Made by a program: the position numbers and the translations under genes
Shown here: positions 49,901 to 61,437 of the stretch, piece after piece
Layout: every line of letters starts with the position of its first letter
Position numbering within the stretch: the stretch's first letter is position 1
Assembly: GCF_937616625.2 (NCBI RefSeq)
Contig: NC_065571.1
Location: 20,273,701-20,337,700, forward strand
DNA length: 64,000 nucleotides
Direction of reading: 5' to 3'
From: Mercurialis annua
Lineage: Eukaryota; Streptophyta; Magnoliopsida; Malpighiales; Euphorbiaceae
Notes under the pieces: generated by a model
Told to the model about the DNA's origin: nothing
The model's database searches: none
What the model saw: the letters and a program-made list of their open reading frames with translations, nothing else

Positions 49901-50967
49901 AAACGTTAAGAAACAAATCCTAACTTTTCCCCTATTTAGCGATAGAAGCCAAACGCTACAAATCTTTGGAAACTAATCCAAACGTTTCACCCTTTTAACG
50001 ATATAAGCCAAACGTTTAAAACATTATTTAACCAATCTAAACGTTTATAACATTATGAAACAAATGCAAACGTTTCACCTTTTTAGCGATTTAAGCGAAA
50101 TGTTTAAAATGTTACGAAACAATAAATGTTTAAAACGTTTCAAAACAAATCCTAACGTTTTACCTTTTTAGAGATTTAAGACAGAACGTCTAAAATATTA
50201 CAAAAAAATTCCAAATGTTTCACCTTTTTAGCGATTTAAGCGAAACGTTTAAAATATTACGAAATAAATTCAAACGTTTAAAAGAAAAGAAATTCTAACG
50301 TTTTCCCTTTTTAGCGATTTAAGCCAAACGTTTAAAACGTTACAAAAAAAATCCTAACATTTCACCTTTTAGCGATTAAAGGGAGATGTTTAAAATGTTA
50401 CGAAACAAATCCAAACGTTTCATCTTTTTAGCTATTCAAGCCAAACGTTTACAAACGTTACGAAACATGTAATAACCCGGAAATTTAAGGATATAAAATA
50501 TAGCCACGTGTCTAATATTTTATTAGACGGAAGTAGGTAAATTAAATTTAAAGATAAATTTAATTTACAAGTGTCCCTAAATTTTTAGTATGGCTATAGG
50601 ATTGCAAATTTAAATTTTTAGAATATAAATTTGATTAGATATATAGTTAACGGAGAGAATATGGATTTATGAATTGGGTGCAGAATAATTCATAAGTCCC
50701 TAGCGAATATTTTTGGTGCTAATATTCGCGAAATAATTTAAAAAGGTTATCGTGAAAATTTGATAAAATTTGGAAGCAGAAATTTTATTAAGCGCAGTCA
50801 ATGCGAGGTTAATAAATCAAAAATGATTTATTAAAGATAAAATATATGTCGGATGGGAATAAAAATAATATTTTTATTCTCGTTATATTTTATTTGATTT
50901 TTGGTAAAATTTTCACGAAATTTGAAAATCGTTTCCGTTTAGGCTACGGACGACTAGTTTAGAAGTT

Positions 50968-51027
50968 GGTTTAAAGTGCATGATTGAGCTAGTACTAAAG
51001 TGCACTTTAACCAATACTATATATATA
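50968..51027 (+). promoter_or_regulatory. E3 LTR promoter: palindrome plus TATA box
   Basis: GGTTTAAAGTGC (50968-50979) and GCACTTTAACC (51002-51012), then TATATATATA (51018-51027). Same spacing logic as in E1 4126-4185. Confidence 0.7.
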
Positions 51028-51375
51028 CCTAATTGTTACCAAAAAGAAGGCCACAACTTCATTTCTTCATCTGAAGAAATAAAAGTGAGCTGCTTCCTTT
51101 GAAACACAGTGCGACGATTAGGGTTCCACGCCGCTTCGTCCGTTTCTCGATTCTAACTCAATTTCTTCAACGATTACTCACGTAATCGAGGTATTATATC
51201 CATATTAAACGTTTATTTCGATTTATTTCGAATATAAACTCGTTTATAAACGGTTACCGTATCGAATTATCGTTTTAAACGTCCGTATTGATTTTGAATT
51301 GTGTATACGTGATTGTGGACGTTAGAATAGTGTTTTTGGACGTTTTAAGTAGGACGGGGGGTCCCGGAAATTCAT

Positions 51376-51510
51376 TTCCGGGGCTGTGCGGGTGCGCAGC
51401 CCGCTGTGCGCGAGCACAGCACGGTGTGCGGGCGCACACCATGCTGTGCGGACGCACAGCATGTGCTGTGCAGGCGCACAGCAATAAAATGCTGTGCGGG
51501 CGCTCAGCAA
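51376..51510. repeat. GC-rich palindrome array in E3 LTR
   Basis: Repeats of the type CTGTGCGGGCGCACAGC with variants (CTGTGCGCGAGCACAGC, CTGTGCAGGCGCACAGC), each self-complementary. Six or so units lie about 350 bp after the TATA box. Open frames across it on both strands are compositional. Confidence 0.85.
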
Positions 51511-51806
51511 CCCCGACGGGTTGTCGGGGTTCGTTTCCTTCGGGTTTTTCGGGGGACTTTCCGGGGGCGATTCCGACGTGTTTTCGCCTAATAACCCGAG
51601 GTGTTTTCCAACTGAAGCTAAAACATTTTTAATAAATGTTTTTAAACTAAAGTTAGATATTTTAAAATGATAACTTGTGTTAGAAGAAAGTGAAAAAGTT
51701 TTATAACATAAACCTAAAGACTTTTAAAAGGAGATTTTAAAAGTAAAGTTAAACGTTTATAATGGACTTTAAAAGAGTTAAAGTCAACGTTTAAACGGTT
51801 TAAAAG

Positions 51807-51930
51807 ATTTAGCAATCAGTTTTGCTAAATACTTAGTATATGACCGAGAATTGTTTTGACAATTAGGTCTATACTATAAATGGTTTTCTTAGGGTATTGT
51901 GATACCTAAAATAACTTCTAATGTGAAGTT
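51807..51930 (+). other. Hairpin cluster HP1-HP4 in E3 LTR
   Basis: HP1 ATTTAGCAA/TTGCTAAAT (51807-51830); HP2 AGTATA-t-GACC with GGTC-TATACT (51835-51875) and inner ATTGT/ACAAT; HP3 TTAGGGTAT/ATACCTAA with a bulged G (51889-51909); HP4 AACTTC/GAAGTT (51913-51930). Relative to E1, HP2 changes T-A to C-G and HP4 changes G-C to A-T with pairing kept. Confidence 0.75.
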
Positions 51931-52267
51931 ATAACGTTTTCTCAAAACAAGAATTTATAATATGGTTTTAAAAAGAGACCATAAGTGCTATATGTTTGAA
52001 TGATTATATGTTTGACCTAGATCTGGGTTTAAGGACCTAGAAGTTTTATAGGAAACATATATTGATGTATTTTATCCTGTTTGCTTTGTGTGTTTAGTCC
52101 GACCAGCTAGCGAGCAGTCTGACCACAACCACAGGATTAAGTTCCAAAACTAGCGGTGTTTGTGAGTTCATTTGTTTACTTTTGAATATTAGTATTCAAT
52201 TGTTTTAACTCCATAAATCGCACTAAGTATGAAACTTAGCCAAGGAAGATCCACTGAAACGAGCTAT

Positions 52268-52284
52268 CTATTGGGCAACAATAG
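52268..52284 (+). other. GGCAN-loop hairpin, E3 LTR
   Basis: Stem CTATTG, loop GGCAA, stem CAATAG, extended by a T-G wobble. Followed by GACTGTGTGATCACC with the palindrome GTGATCAC. Confidence 0.78.
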
Positions 52285-53463
52285 GACTGTGTGATCACCG
52301 GTGTTAATGAACTAGATGAGAGGTAAATATTATAAGCATACATACTGAGATTAGGTTTTAAGCCAGATGCTTGCTAAGTGGCTTAAACCTAATGGGTAGT
52401 CCTGAGGTGGCAGTGATTTAAGTTCCGGCCCAGCAACCCTATACAGAGTCAAGATGGTTGTGATACATATGTATACAGCACATCCTGTATTAAATAAGAG
52501 TTGTGCATATGCATTATATATATGATAGCATTATAACGTAATCAGGACTAGGGTTTCATTTGGATCGAGGACTAGTAATATTTTTATATACCGATATTTT
52601 GTCTATATGCGATTTTGGTATTTAACTGTAAACCTATCTACTCACTCAGAAATATTTATATTTCTGACCCCGTTGTTGTTTATCATTTTGAGGTACCTAG
52701 CTACCGGGTCTGGTCGAGCTTCCACCCTTTTCCATCAGGGAAGCTTATCTCGTTGTTATGTAAATAACACTTTAAACTCTTAGATGCTGCAATAGTGTAT
52801 ATAGGTTTGATATGCCTGTGGCCACGTCATGGTTCCTCTGTCTATATACTCTGATAGGAACCTGACTTTGTCTAGCTCTAATAAGTGGCTACTCAATAGG
52901 CATATGTTGTTTTATAGTGTCCCCTACGGGTGGGCCAAGCTTCGTGTCTTTGTTCTGCAAAGGCACTGTGTGTAGTTTTAGCTGGCCTTACGTTTGTGTA
53001 CCTGCTGTGCATGTTTTTTTTTAATATGTTTGATATAACTCTTTGAAAAGGAAAGTGTTCGATATATTTTATTAAACATATTGTTCGGGTGCGCGGTTTG
53101 AAACAGGGCTGCCTGCGAGGCAAGGCATGTGAGCTAAGTCCCTGTACCACCGCACCGGTTTTCAGAAATGCGCGTGGGTCAGAATAACTAGGGTTATTCA
53201 ACCAGCATTTCTGAAAGCGCGATATCGCCTATATGAATATTTTCAGAATGTTATTTCCATGTTAAACGGAAAAATGTTTTAACGATGTTTTCTGAAAACG
53301 GGTCGTACGCGAGGTACGATCTAAATTTTATATATATTTATATTTAGGAGGCGAAAAATTAATAGAGGTTTTAGGCTTGCTACGGGTTTTGGAACAACCA
53401 TTCCCATTCCCTAGCGCCGGTCTCGGCTCGAGTTTCGAGGCGGAAATCGGGTCGTGACAATGG

Positions 53464-53475
53464 TGGTATCAGAGC
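53464..53475 (+). other. E3 primer binding site (initiator tRNA-Met)
   Basis: TGGTATCAGAGC, four bases after the LTR end, identical to the E1 PBS. Confidence 0.95.
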
Positions 53476-54007
53476 AATGTTTTAGGACTTGAATGTCCGA
53501 AGTATTGTTGCTGATATTTGTTAAGTAGAGGTACTAGAAGTCATAAGAATTCCTAGTGAACTATTGCAGCAACATAGGATTCGAGTCATGTCTTGATCAG
53601 TTGTCAGTTATTGAATACAATCAGCTATAGATAGCAACTATACATGTGTGTAGTGTGTATTGATGTTTTGATCAGGAACACATGAGTTGTTCTTGTGTTC
53701 GAGACACGTTACAACTGATGGAACATGTGAGATGTTCCTAAGTTGGAAACACGTTACAATCATGGAACAGAATGGTCAGAACAGATGACCCGTATTCTAG
53801 GAGAATGGTTCTGTTTGAACACAGGACAAAGCAAAGATTTCCTCTGAATTTTTGTTCGAGAAAATAGTTAGATTTTCTCTGAATTGTGTTTGATTGTTGT
53901 GTGTTTTGCTTATATGAGTTTAATAGTTGATACCTGTTATATGAAAATGTGATTTTTCTACAACTATTACATACGGTACTTATGCTGAAAATTTTATGTG
54001 TTTCAGT
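53476..54007 (+). other. E3 leader between PBS and gag
   Basis: About 530 bp non-coding, alignable with E1 6684-7180. It includes repeated short motifs around GGAACA(C/T)ATGAG and GAGACACGTTACAA (three variants at 53686-53765). It ends TTTATGTGTTTCAG directly before the gag start, resembling a splice acceptor. Confidence 0.6.
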
Positions 54008-54844
54008 ATGTCTGGGCCTAGTAGAGCTCATACGCATGTGGGGTCTGAACCACATAATGTACCAGGTTTGCCTGTTATACCTGATACATCTGTTCCCATA
54101 GAGGCTGTTGACTCAACATCAGCATGTGACATGGACATATGGGAGGATACTATTGGAGTAGAGGAATTAGAGAGAATGTTGAATGAAGACATAAACAGTA
54201 CTGGAAATAGCCATAGCTCTGTGTCTGAATCGACTGCTACATCAACTTATCTGGGATTTAAGGTAAAAGAGTTCTTGGCTGAGGTGGACCATCTAAGGAG
54301 GGTTCAACAGCAAATAAGACACTCGCCGAATCAGTCGTGGGAATACGTAAGCGAGTGGGAGGTGCAAGAAAACCAAAGTTTGGATAGGCTAAGGGATTAT
54401 ATGGATAAGTACACTAGGGAAGACTTGAATGTGGAAGCATATACTGTTGAGTTTATGCGTTTATGCGAAGAAGTACCTGAGTTAGTTCGTGATGGTGAGG
54501 AAGTTGCAAGTAGGTACGTCAAAGGTTTAGGGCCTGAGTTCGAGGAACTCATGGCGGTAAAGTCTGATTCTGTAGCATATCTGGCTGGGCGTGCGAAGCA
54601 GATAGAGAGTAAGTTGAGGAGGAACGACATACCCCTCCAGCCGTACTATTACACCAAACCTGAAGAACCTACTGCTACATTTCCTAGGGTAGGAAACTCT
54701 GGACCCGCGAAGCACTACAACCCCTACTTTGTTCCGCGAGGGGGAAAGGATAAGGGAAAACTGAAATTCCGCGGAGGGCGAGGTAAAGGCTCGATGATTC
54801 GTGAGGCATTTCCGTCTTCGCGATCATCGTCAGGTAATGTTTAG
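54008..54844 (+). CDS. gag: Gag-like protein of E3 (278 aa)
   Basis: The only plausible intact protein in the window. The start at 54008 (MSGPSRAHTH) was chosen over the ATG four codons earlier because the earlier one lies in the pyrimidine-rich, acceptor-like stretch. The N-terminal third is acidic and serine-rich. The middle (about residues 105-215) carries a Ty3/Gypsy capsid-like helical region (VEFMRLCEEV, KGLGPEFEEL, YLAGRAKQIESKL). The tail is basic and RG-rich (KFRGGRGKGS). There is no CCHC zinc knuckle and no protease or pol follows. It would assemble virus-like particles in the cytoplasm with enzymes from another element. It stops in GGTAATGTTTAG, which overlaps a good splice-donor match, so a longer spliced product is possible. 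Confidence 0.78.
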   Translation: MSGPSRAHTHVGSEPHNVPGLPVIPDTSVPIEAVDSTSACDMDIWEDTIGVEELERMLNEDINSTGNSHSSVSESTATSTYLGFKVKEFLAEVDHLRRVQQQIRHSPNQSWEYVSEWEVQENQSLDRLRDYMDKYTREDLNVEAYTVEFMRLCEEVPELVRDGEEVASRYVKGLGPEFEELMAVKSDSVAYLAGRAKQIESKLRRNDIPLQPYYYTKPEEPTATFPRVGNSGPAKHYNPYFVPRGGKDKGKLKFRGGRGKGSMIREAFPSSRSSSGNV

Positions 54845-57225
54845 TTATGTGTTTAATGTTTAAGTTAGTATGTTTATGTGTTTTCAATATCACGTTAGAA
54901 TTGGAAAACATAAACTACAGATATAAATTATATCCTTAAACAAAAAGAAATACACATATAAGTAAACATTAAAAGATGAATGATAAATGAGAATTGATAA
55001 GTTAGGGATGTTAGAAACATGCATCCTTAAAATAGAAATCAATAATTATTGATAAACAACCAAATGATATGAAGCAATAATAATCCTAATGTGAGAATAA
55101 ATTATTAGGATTAAGAAACTTGAAATGTTACGGAGAAGTAGTTTGAAAGAAGCTTACAAGTGAGTATTGCAGTTTTGTTTTAAAAGAATGTATTATTGTG
55201 CTCAGATGCATCATGAATGCATATTGAAACAATCACTATAGAAAAAAGAATACTTGAATTCCATATACTTATACAAAATGATTTTGTTAGGACATGCATC
55301 ATGTATATTGTATATCAAAGAGAAAGTGGATTGTATAGCAACTCTTTGGGGATGAGAGATGTCATCACCCTGATCCACAATTGTACAAAAGTTTTAAAAT
55401 GTGAATTGTTAGATTCACAGTTTTGAAGAGATGAATTTAAAGAAAATCCAGCTGGTACACACATATATTTGTGTATGTGGGTGAATATGTGTATATGAAC
55501 ATATGTTTGAAATGATTAGTTTGAGAAACCATTTGTTTATAAAACAAAATTTTGTGAAATAAATTGTTGAGAAACAATTTGTTTACAAACAAACTGTAAT
55601 TGTTTTAAAATGTAAGCATATTCGAACGAAAACTCTGTAATAAAGTCAAGGTAGGATACAAGATAGTGGAGATGAGATGTTGCGATTTTTATTGTTCATA
55701 ATAAACAATAAAGATCTGGATTCTAATGTTTCATTCCGAAACATCAGAAATATTAAGGATTGAAAAAAAAAGTGAGAATTTACATTCTTACTCTGAGATA
55801 GACTGAGATGTAAGTCTAGTGATGGACTTTTATGATAAATAGAAGTTCAAGAATAGATAATAGAAGATAATTGCGATTAAGATAAGAGAGAGTAGGATCT
55901 AATCAAACACAGCTCGGTTAGTTTGACTTCAAGTAACTGTCGGCGAACAAAGTCATACGCATGTGTTTAATTAAAATGGATCTGAGATTGGTCTTACAGA
56001 CAAAGCAGATGTCAGTAATGGACATATCTCTTAAATCCAAACGAGTGGTTAGATAAACCAAAACTCATAAGTCTGAGAGGAGTAAACCTCAGCACTTAAC
56101 CAACAAACAACAACAAATCAACTAAAAGAAAGATGATGAAAAAGGAAAATAATTTTTAGAACTAAGTAGTTATACTACTAGTTCTGATTTGAATAAAGAA
56201 AGTCGTTGATTATGTTAACGACTGACAGACTTTGAGAAGTCATGTCAAATAAAATATTCATTAATAAATAATTATTAATTATTTAATGAATAAACAATAT
56301 ACTTAAACAGTATAATAAACCTTAGATTAACATAAATGGAAATGTTATCAAGGTAAGAAAGAGATAAAGAATTAAAGGAGTAAGTTTCAGATGTTATCTG
56401 GAAACTAACAGAATATAGTAAAACCCCATTATCTAGTAATCGAACCGTTGGATCGGTTTGATATTGGGATATGATAATCCCAGGACGGTTATCTAAGTTT
56501 TAACCGTTGCGATCGACGAACGAAGAGGTATATGATACTCGAAAATGAAGGTGATGCTGTGAAACTTGCGTGAATTTTGGCAGTGACTCAAAAGCGCAAG
56601 TGATCACGATGATAAGTGTAAACTTTAATTAACTTGAAATTATCAACATAAGCTCCATATATGTATACAAAATGAATTTGAAAACTGTGTTGAGACAGTA
56701 ATTTCAGAAGATAGATTTCGAAAACCGAGCCTTATGACTGTAAAGTCTAGGCTTACTGGTAACGGAATATACGTGTAGCGTACATGTATTTTGAGTGTCG
56801 GGTTAGAAATGCATAATGCATGGCCGACTAAAAGTGGAAAATATTTAATAAACATTTTGTTTAAATGTGAAAATGTTTTGAAAAATGGAGTTAAAGTTGA
56901 TAGTCAGTTAATTAAACGCGATAGTAACAGCTATAGCACAGTTATGAAAACTGTTAGCTGTGAACAAGGAAGATATGTATATGGAGAAGAAGTTAAGAAG
57001 TCTAATTAACATTGGATATCCTGAAAACTAGTAATGGAAATATAGTTTTGTGGTGATTATAAAGGACGTTAGAAGGTGTTTCATAGGAGATGATTAGATT
57101 ATAACCACACCCACATCTATGCAACCACATTCCGGAAAGAGAGGAGATCAGTTACCCAATCTGTAACAGGAAGTTACTATAGATTGAGGAGTAAATAAAA
57201 GGACATTCTATACAAGGTATAGAAA
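54845..57225 (+). other. Conserved non-coding internal region of E3
   Basis: Colinear with E1 7431-9700, with many conserved words and frequent short indels. No protein pattern: the frame 56791-57009 shares a run with E1 (VDSQLIK-DS), but base changes avoid third positions no more than the others. Inverted repeats include AACCGT with ACGGTT near 56443-56485. Confidence 0.65.
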
Positions 57226-57580
57226 AGTGAGAAAACTAAAAGATGAGTGGTTAGTTATGAAATAGTAATCATAAAACATATTAAAAGTCATCTCAATAAT
57301 AAGATGAGCCATAAACAAACAAATAAGATTGAAAAGAAAAGTTAAAGAAAGAAAAATAAAATAAATGAGTATGTATGACAAAGGTGGTATACTAAAAGTG
57401 TAATTATCAGAAGCTAGCAAAGGTAACGTAGTTTTATAATAATCCTGGAATAAGTTAAACGATATTAACTTATACCTACATACTTGGATCGCTTAGGAAG
57501 AAAGAGACTAGAGACTATAAATTACACTTTTAGTTGTGTTTCCGATAATACCTATAACTTATGGTCTCTTGTACGAGTGT
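57226..57580. other. Rearranged junction region with inverted repeats
   Basis: No gene. Contains a perfect 14-bp inverted repeat, CTAAAAGTGTAATT (57392-57405) and AATTACACTTTTAG (57520-57533), enclosing about 115 bp, possibly a small foldback element. Another 14-bp inverted pair, GTACGAGTGTGAAC (57571-57584) and GTTCACACTCGTAC (57908-57921), spans the junction with the reverse LTR. Confidence 0.5.
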
Positions 57581-57584
57581 GAAC

Positions 57585-58227
57585 GGAACTTATAAATTAT
57601 TTTATTTTAATTTGGACTAATAAATAATATTTAATTAGTTAATAATTGAAAACTAATTAAAGTAAAAGTTCAGGGACTAAAGTGGATAATTTTCCTTAAT
57701 TGCCGCCAAACCGCACCGCCTCTCTCTATATATATTTCTTAATTTATATTCGTTCATAACTCGTCAAGTTTTCCGAGTTTCGACATTTTAATTTCGGGGT
57801 TTTATCCGAAATCTTAAACTCTCCATTTAGAGTGGTACATTGATATATTAATTATCAATATATCAATTTATACGACGCTAAAGAGTATTCTCAAATTTAT
57901 TAGTCCCGTTCACACTCGTACTTAAAATTTAAATTTCCAATTTAAATTTTAAACTCATATTATTACAATATTCTTTTACGGATACATATAAATTAAATTT
58001 ACGTTTAAATTTAATTTACATATTCCGAATTTATCAAATCACTGTCCGTGATTTAATTTAATAACGTTAAATAGTCAAATCTTACTATTATCCTTTAACT
58101 ATTAAACTTAGTCTTTTCGAATATTTTTCTTAATATTCGAAACCTCAAAATATTATTTTTAATATTTTGATTACTCCAATTTGACCTCGTGGCATATTTT
58201 AATCACTTAAAATTAAGAGGTATTACA
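57585..58227 (-). repeat. Reverse-oriented E1/E3-type LTR start fragment
   Basis: The reverse complement starts TGTAATACCTCTTAATTTT at 58227 and follows the first roughly 600 bp of the E1 LTR (for example CCACTCTAAATGGAGAG and AAACCCCGAAATTAAAATG equivalents, then the AATTAGTTT region near 57640). The remaining LTR is absent. Confidence 0.82.
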
Positions 58228-58684
58228 ACAGAATGATCCAAGTAGTGTTTGTTCTTGGCCGAAATATTATTTAGTTGTTATTCAGTATTGTTATCGATTA
58301 TTTTGGTGTCGAGCTAGTTGTAAGTGGACAGGTGAGTAAGTGTTATGGAACACAATATTTTTTTCAGTGTTCCTGTTTGATACGATAGAGTTTGGAATTG
58401 TAAGAACTATAGTTTGAGGTTAGGGCTTGTTCTTGCGCTTTGATAATGTGGATTGGGTAATCGTTAAGATTCGAGCTGGTTTTGGAAGTTATCCAGGTAA
58501 AGAGTAATCGTGATTCTCAGTTGGATAATTTTTGTCTGTTCACTTTTGTGTTGATCGAGTAATCGTTAGAGCACCGAGTTGTTAGACTTAAATTTTTGTG
58601 CATATGTATGTTGTGACTGTTTAAAACTGCGAATCAGTTTCAAATTTAATATTCGAGGTCGAATTTTTCATAGGTAGGGGAGAA
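58228..58684 (+). other. Internal 3' fragment of another LTR element, with box and PPT
   Basis: Non-coding, T-rich, ending ATTCGAGGTCGAATTTTTC and GGTAGGGGAGAA at 58684, the same box and purine tract seen before other LTRs here. The upstream part was not recognised. Confidence 0.65.
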
Positions 58685-59247
58685 TGTAATACCCCATATG
58701 TTTTTGGCGTGTTTCGTCTTGTGTTGACCTTCTCTGGGTGAATATTTTGTTAGAGTTATCATTGAAGAGATTCAAGGTTTCGTTCTTGATTATCCTTAGA
58801 ATTTCAGTCGAATTTCATGTATGAGAGTTTGTATTCCTTCATTTGGTTTCACCTAGAAATGGCATTATCGTTTTATGTTAAGTGGAAGTTAGTGTTGATA
58901 CTTTTTTTGATCATTTGAGATTGTTCGGTTTATGAACGTGGTGGTTTAGAGTTATTGTTCGAGGAACAACTTTTTGATTTTTTTCTTACGTAAGTATTTA
59001 GGTCGTTATGCATGGAAATTTCTATGATTACAGTTTGGATTGGACTCGGTTGAGGAGTCTTCTTAAAAGACAAAGTTGTGATGCAGAACTGTTATTATTA
59101 CTGTCATTGATTACCTTGGGTATCTTTTTACGTGTTTTACGTTGGCTATGTGCATTTTTGTTTGGAAAGCATATAGTTTTATGATATGTTATTAGGGGGT
59201 TGTGTTGTTTTAAATTCGAGGTCGAATTTTATATAAGTTGGGGAGAA
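58685..59247 (+). other. LTR start fragment followed by a second box/PPT
   Basis: Starts TGTAATACCCCATATG like an LTR, but within about 560 bp reaches a second ATTCGAGGTCGAATTT and PPT (GTTGGGGAGAA, ending 59247). Either an LTR truncated by recombination or a duplicated 3' end of the element. No coding sequence was seen. Confidence 0.55.
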
Positions 59248-59470
59248 TGTAATATCCCATGTTTTTCCGTCATGGTTTCGTTGTGTTTCTGACTTAGTTT
59301 TGGATTGTTAATGGTGGACTTAGCAAGTGTGACACGTTGTTTGGTGTTTGAGTTGTATCTTGTATGTGTCGCATATGTCGTGTGAGTTTTCGATGGCGAT
59401 TTGATTTGTATTCGGTTGATAATCGATGATGTATTCGTATACCTTCTGAATCTGACATGTTTCGAGAAAA

Positions 59471-59694
59471 CATGCATATCTCCCAATTTAACCGCTGGAT
59501 CGGGCTCATTTTTGGATATGTTGTGCCCACGACAAAGTTGACCGTTGGATCAAAAAGTGCGGCGAGTTGGAAGGCGAGATGACATGCATATTTCCCAATT
59601 TAACCGCTGGATCGGGCTCATTTTTGGATATGTTGTGCCCACGACAAAGTTGACCGTTGGATCAAAAATTGAGGCGCGTTGCGACAAAGTTAGT
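59471..59694. repeat. 112-bp tandem duplication upstream of E4 TATA box
   Basis: Two nearly identical copies beginning CATGCATATCTCCC (59471) and CATGCATATTTCCC (59583). Each holds AACCGCTGGATCGGGCTC and GACCGTTGGATCAAAAA. They end just upstream of the promoter, like the arrays in other LTRs here. Confidence 0.92.
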
Positions 59695-59710
59695 GTTGTT
59701 TTGTGTATTG

Positions 59711-59721
59711 GGCTATAAATA
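59711..59721 (+). promoter_or_regulatory. E4 LTR TATA box
   Basis: GGCTATAAATAGACC, a strong plant TATA context, about 20 bp after the tandem duplication. Confidence 0.75.
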
Positions 59722-61418
59722 GACCTCATAATTCGACCAAACTCTTTTTACTTCGTTTTGTGAAAACCCTAGCCGACTTTGACAAACCAAAAACTCTCAG
59801 GAATCATAACTTCATCTCCTCCTTTTGTTCATTCAATCCGGTAAGTCTTTAACGTCATGTTCTTGGATTATATTTCGATATCGTCAAATGGTTCTTGATT
59901 TTGTAACTCATTGTTTAGCTTTAATCCAATTGTTCTTCATCGATTCACATCAACTCAGCGATCTCTATAATCGTTACGCTTCAGAATCATATGCGGTACG
60001 TAAAAATCCCTCCGTTTATCGCCGTTTCGATCTCGACGTGTTCTTGCTTATTTTCTGTCGCTTCCTGTCAATTCATGGCTGTAAATTGTGTTGACATTTG
60101 ACGTGAATCTTGTCTAGTTAATATGAGTCTCATCGTGGTTACTTTTTCTTAGCCGAATTCGATCGAAACCATATCCGAGTGCCTTGCGTGGTCACTGTGA
60201 TCGTTTCCTTTGAAATTGTTCTTCTTTGTTTTGTGATTAGAGAGTTGTACATGGCTAAATTTTGCATGATTAGGTGGTTGTAATTGTTATGCTCATTTAA
60301 TTAGGTTTTGTTATGAGTTATGATCATAGCTTGTTTGGAAGAAATTTCAAATATGTTATTCATAACTTGATGGCGGGGATGAATTATGTTGCATTAAAGA
60401 AGATGACTAATAAGCTAGATTAGTCCCTAATATGTTTTGTTTAATTTGATGGAACCCCTCAAGTTGTCTTGATTTAATGATATTGTTTTAAACATAACTT
60501 TTGAATTTGGATTTAATTCATAAACTATTAAAGTGTGAACGATAAATGTTTTATAACTTAAATTTATATAATTACTCGGGTAATTATATATATAATATTG
60601 AATATCAATTTGATGTACCAATTTGGCTAATTTACAATTTAACCCCTTAAAGTTTCTAAAAACTTATTCAAGCTAAGTTTTATCTTTCAGATCTTTGTTT
60701 GATTTATAATTTATAAATTGAAAGCGAGTAATTAATTTTTACTTCGAATATCAAATTGGCTAAAGTACAGTTTAGTCCCTTAACTTTTATAAACTTAAAA
60801 TGGTTAAGTTTTAGTTGTAACTTATTCAAGTTATTGAATTCTATTTTTAAATAAGATAATTATTTTATCAAGTATTTTAATTTTTAAACTCGGGTTTATA
60901 AATTTAATAAACTTTTGAACCGGGTTAGACTTTGGTCGCCCAACAAGTGGGAAGAAGTTTGGTAGTTTTTAATAACTCGGCTGACTCACTGATATGGATT
61001 TTAACTTGGGTTAAATTAAATTGTTTAATAAATTACTCGAATTGTAATTTAATGTATATAACTTATATGGTTTGATTTCTATAACTTGGGTTATAGTTTT
61101 AATACGTTTTAATCTTATGTGTTTGATTATACGTTGGCGTGTTGTTATATGTGCTAGTCCTACATGGTATCTAGTACTCCCTAGAGTTAGGGTATGCTTT
61201 TAATTATTATTTATACATTGTATAGACTCGTCGACCGTTCGTGCTTCGGAGACGAACCGGGATTAGATTGCTTGCCAGGTTATCATATGGATTAGCAAGC
61301 AGTGAGTTTATATCGCTATTTACCGCTTTATTAAGTAAATTGTATTTTTGCATATATATATTGTATATACATCTTTCGAACTGTTTTCAACATTATGGAT
61401 CTGAATTGGAACGGGCTA

Positions 61419-61437
61419 CTCGATGGGCATCATCGAG
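61419..61437 (+). other. GGCAN-loop hairpin, E4 LTR
   Basis: Stem CTCGATG, loop GGCAT, stem CATCGAG, followed by ACTGCGTGCGCACC. Three stem pairs differ from the E1 version, all still complementary. Confidence 0.82.

Larger units (their letters stand above)
33451..50467. repeat. Satellite array, block 4 (17 kb)
   Basis: Largest satellite block, mostly forward orientation. The left part is a diverged irregular array; the right part (40.5-49.9 kb) is homogenised into a higher-order repeat. Open frames of 61-73 codons (for example 33952, 39138) are satellite translation and not genes. It ends where the E3 LTR begins. Confidence 0.95.
50468..53459 (+). repeat. E3 5' LTR (2,992 bp)
   Basis: Starts TGTAATAACCCGG and ends ATCGGGTCGTGACA. 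Colinear with the E1 LTR, and includes the stretch E1 lost at 3961. It holds a promoter palindrome and TATA (50968-51027), a GC-rich palindrome array (51376-51510), hairpins HP1-HP4 (51807-51930), the GGCAN hairpin (52268-52284) and the U5 hairpin (53303-53319). The 5 bp before it are AAACA; no partner duplication is available. Confidence 0.93.
50468..57225 (+). mobile_element. E3: TR-GAG-like retrotransposon, 3' truncated
   Basis: Related to E1 in LTR, PBS, gag and non-coding internal region. It starts TGTAATAACCCGG in satellite. Similarity to the E1 internal region continues to about 57225, then stops. No PPT or forward 3' LTR follows, and a reverse LTR fragment lies downstream, so the 3' part was lost by deletion or rearrangement. 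It keeps an open gag frame, which E1 lacks. Confidence 0.85.

Noticed and set aside
53996..54007. Upstream ATG for E3 gag
   Set aside because: It lies in a TTTCAG-type acceptor-like stretch only four codons before the better start at 54008. Either start is possible, but the second is preferred.
59825..60094. 89-codon frame in the E4 LTR as a host or element gene
   Set aside because: It lies in the LTR leader after the TATA box, has no recognised domain, and no comparable frame was noticed in the other LTRs.
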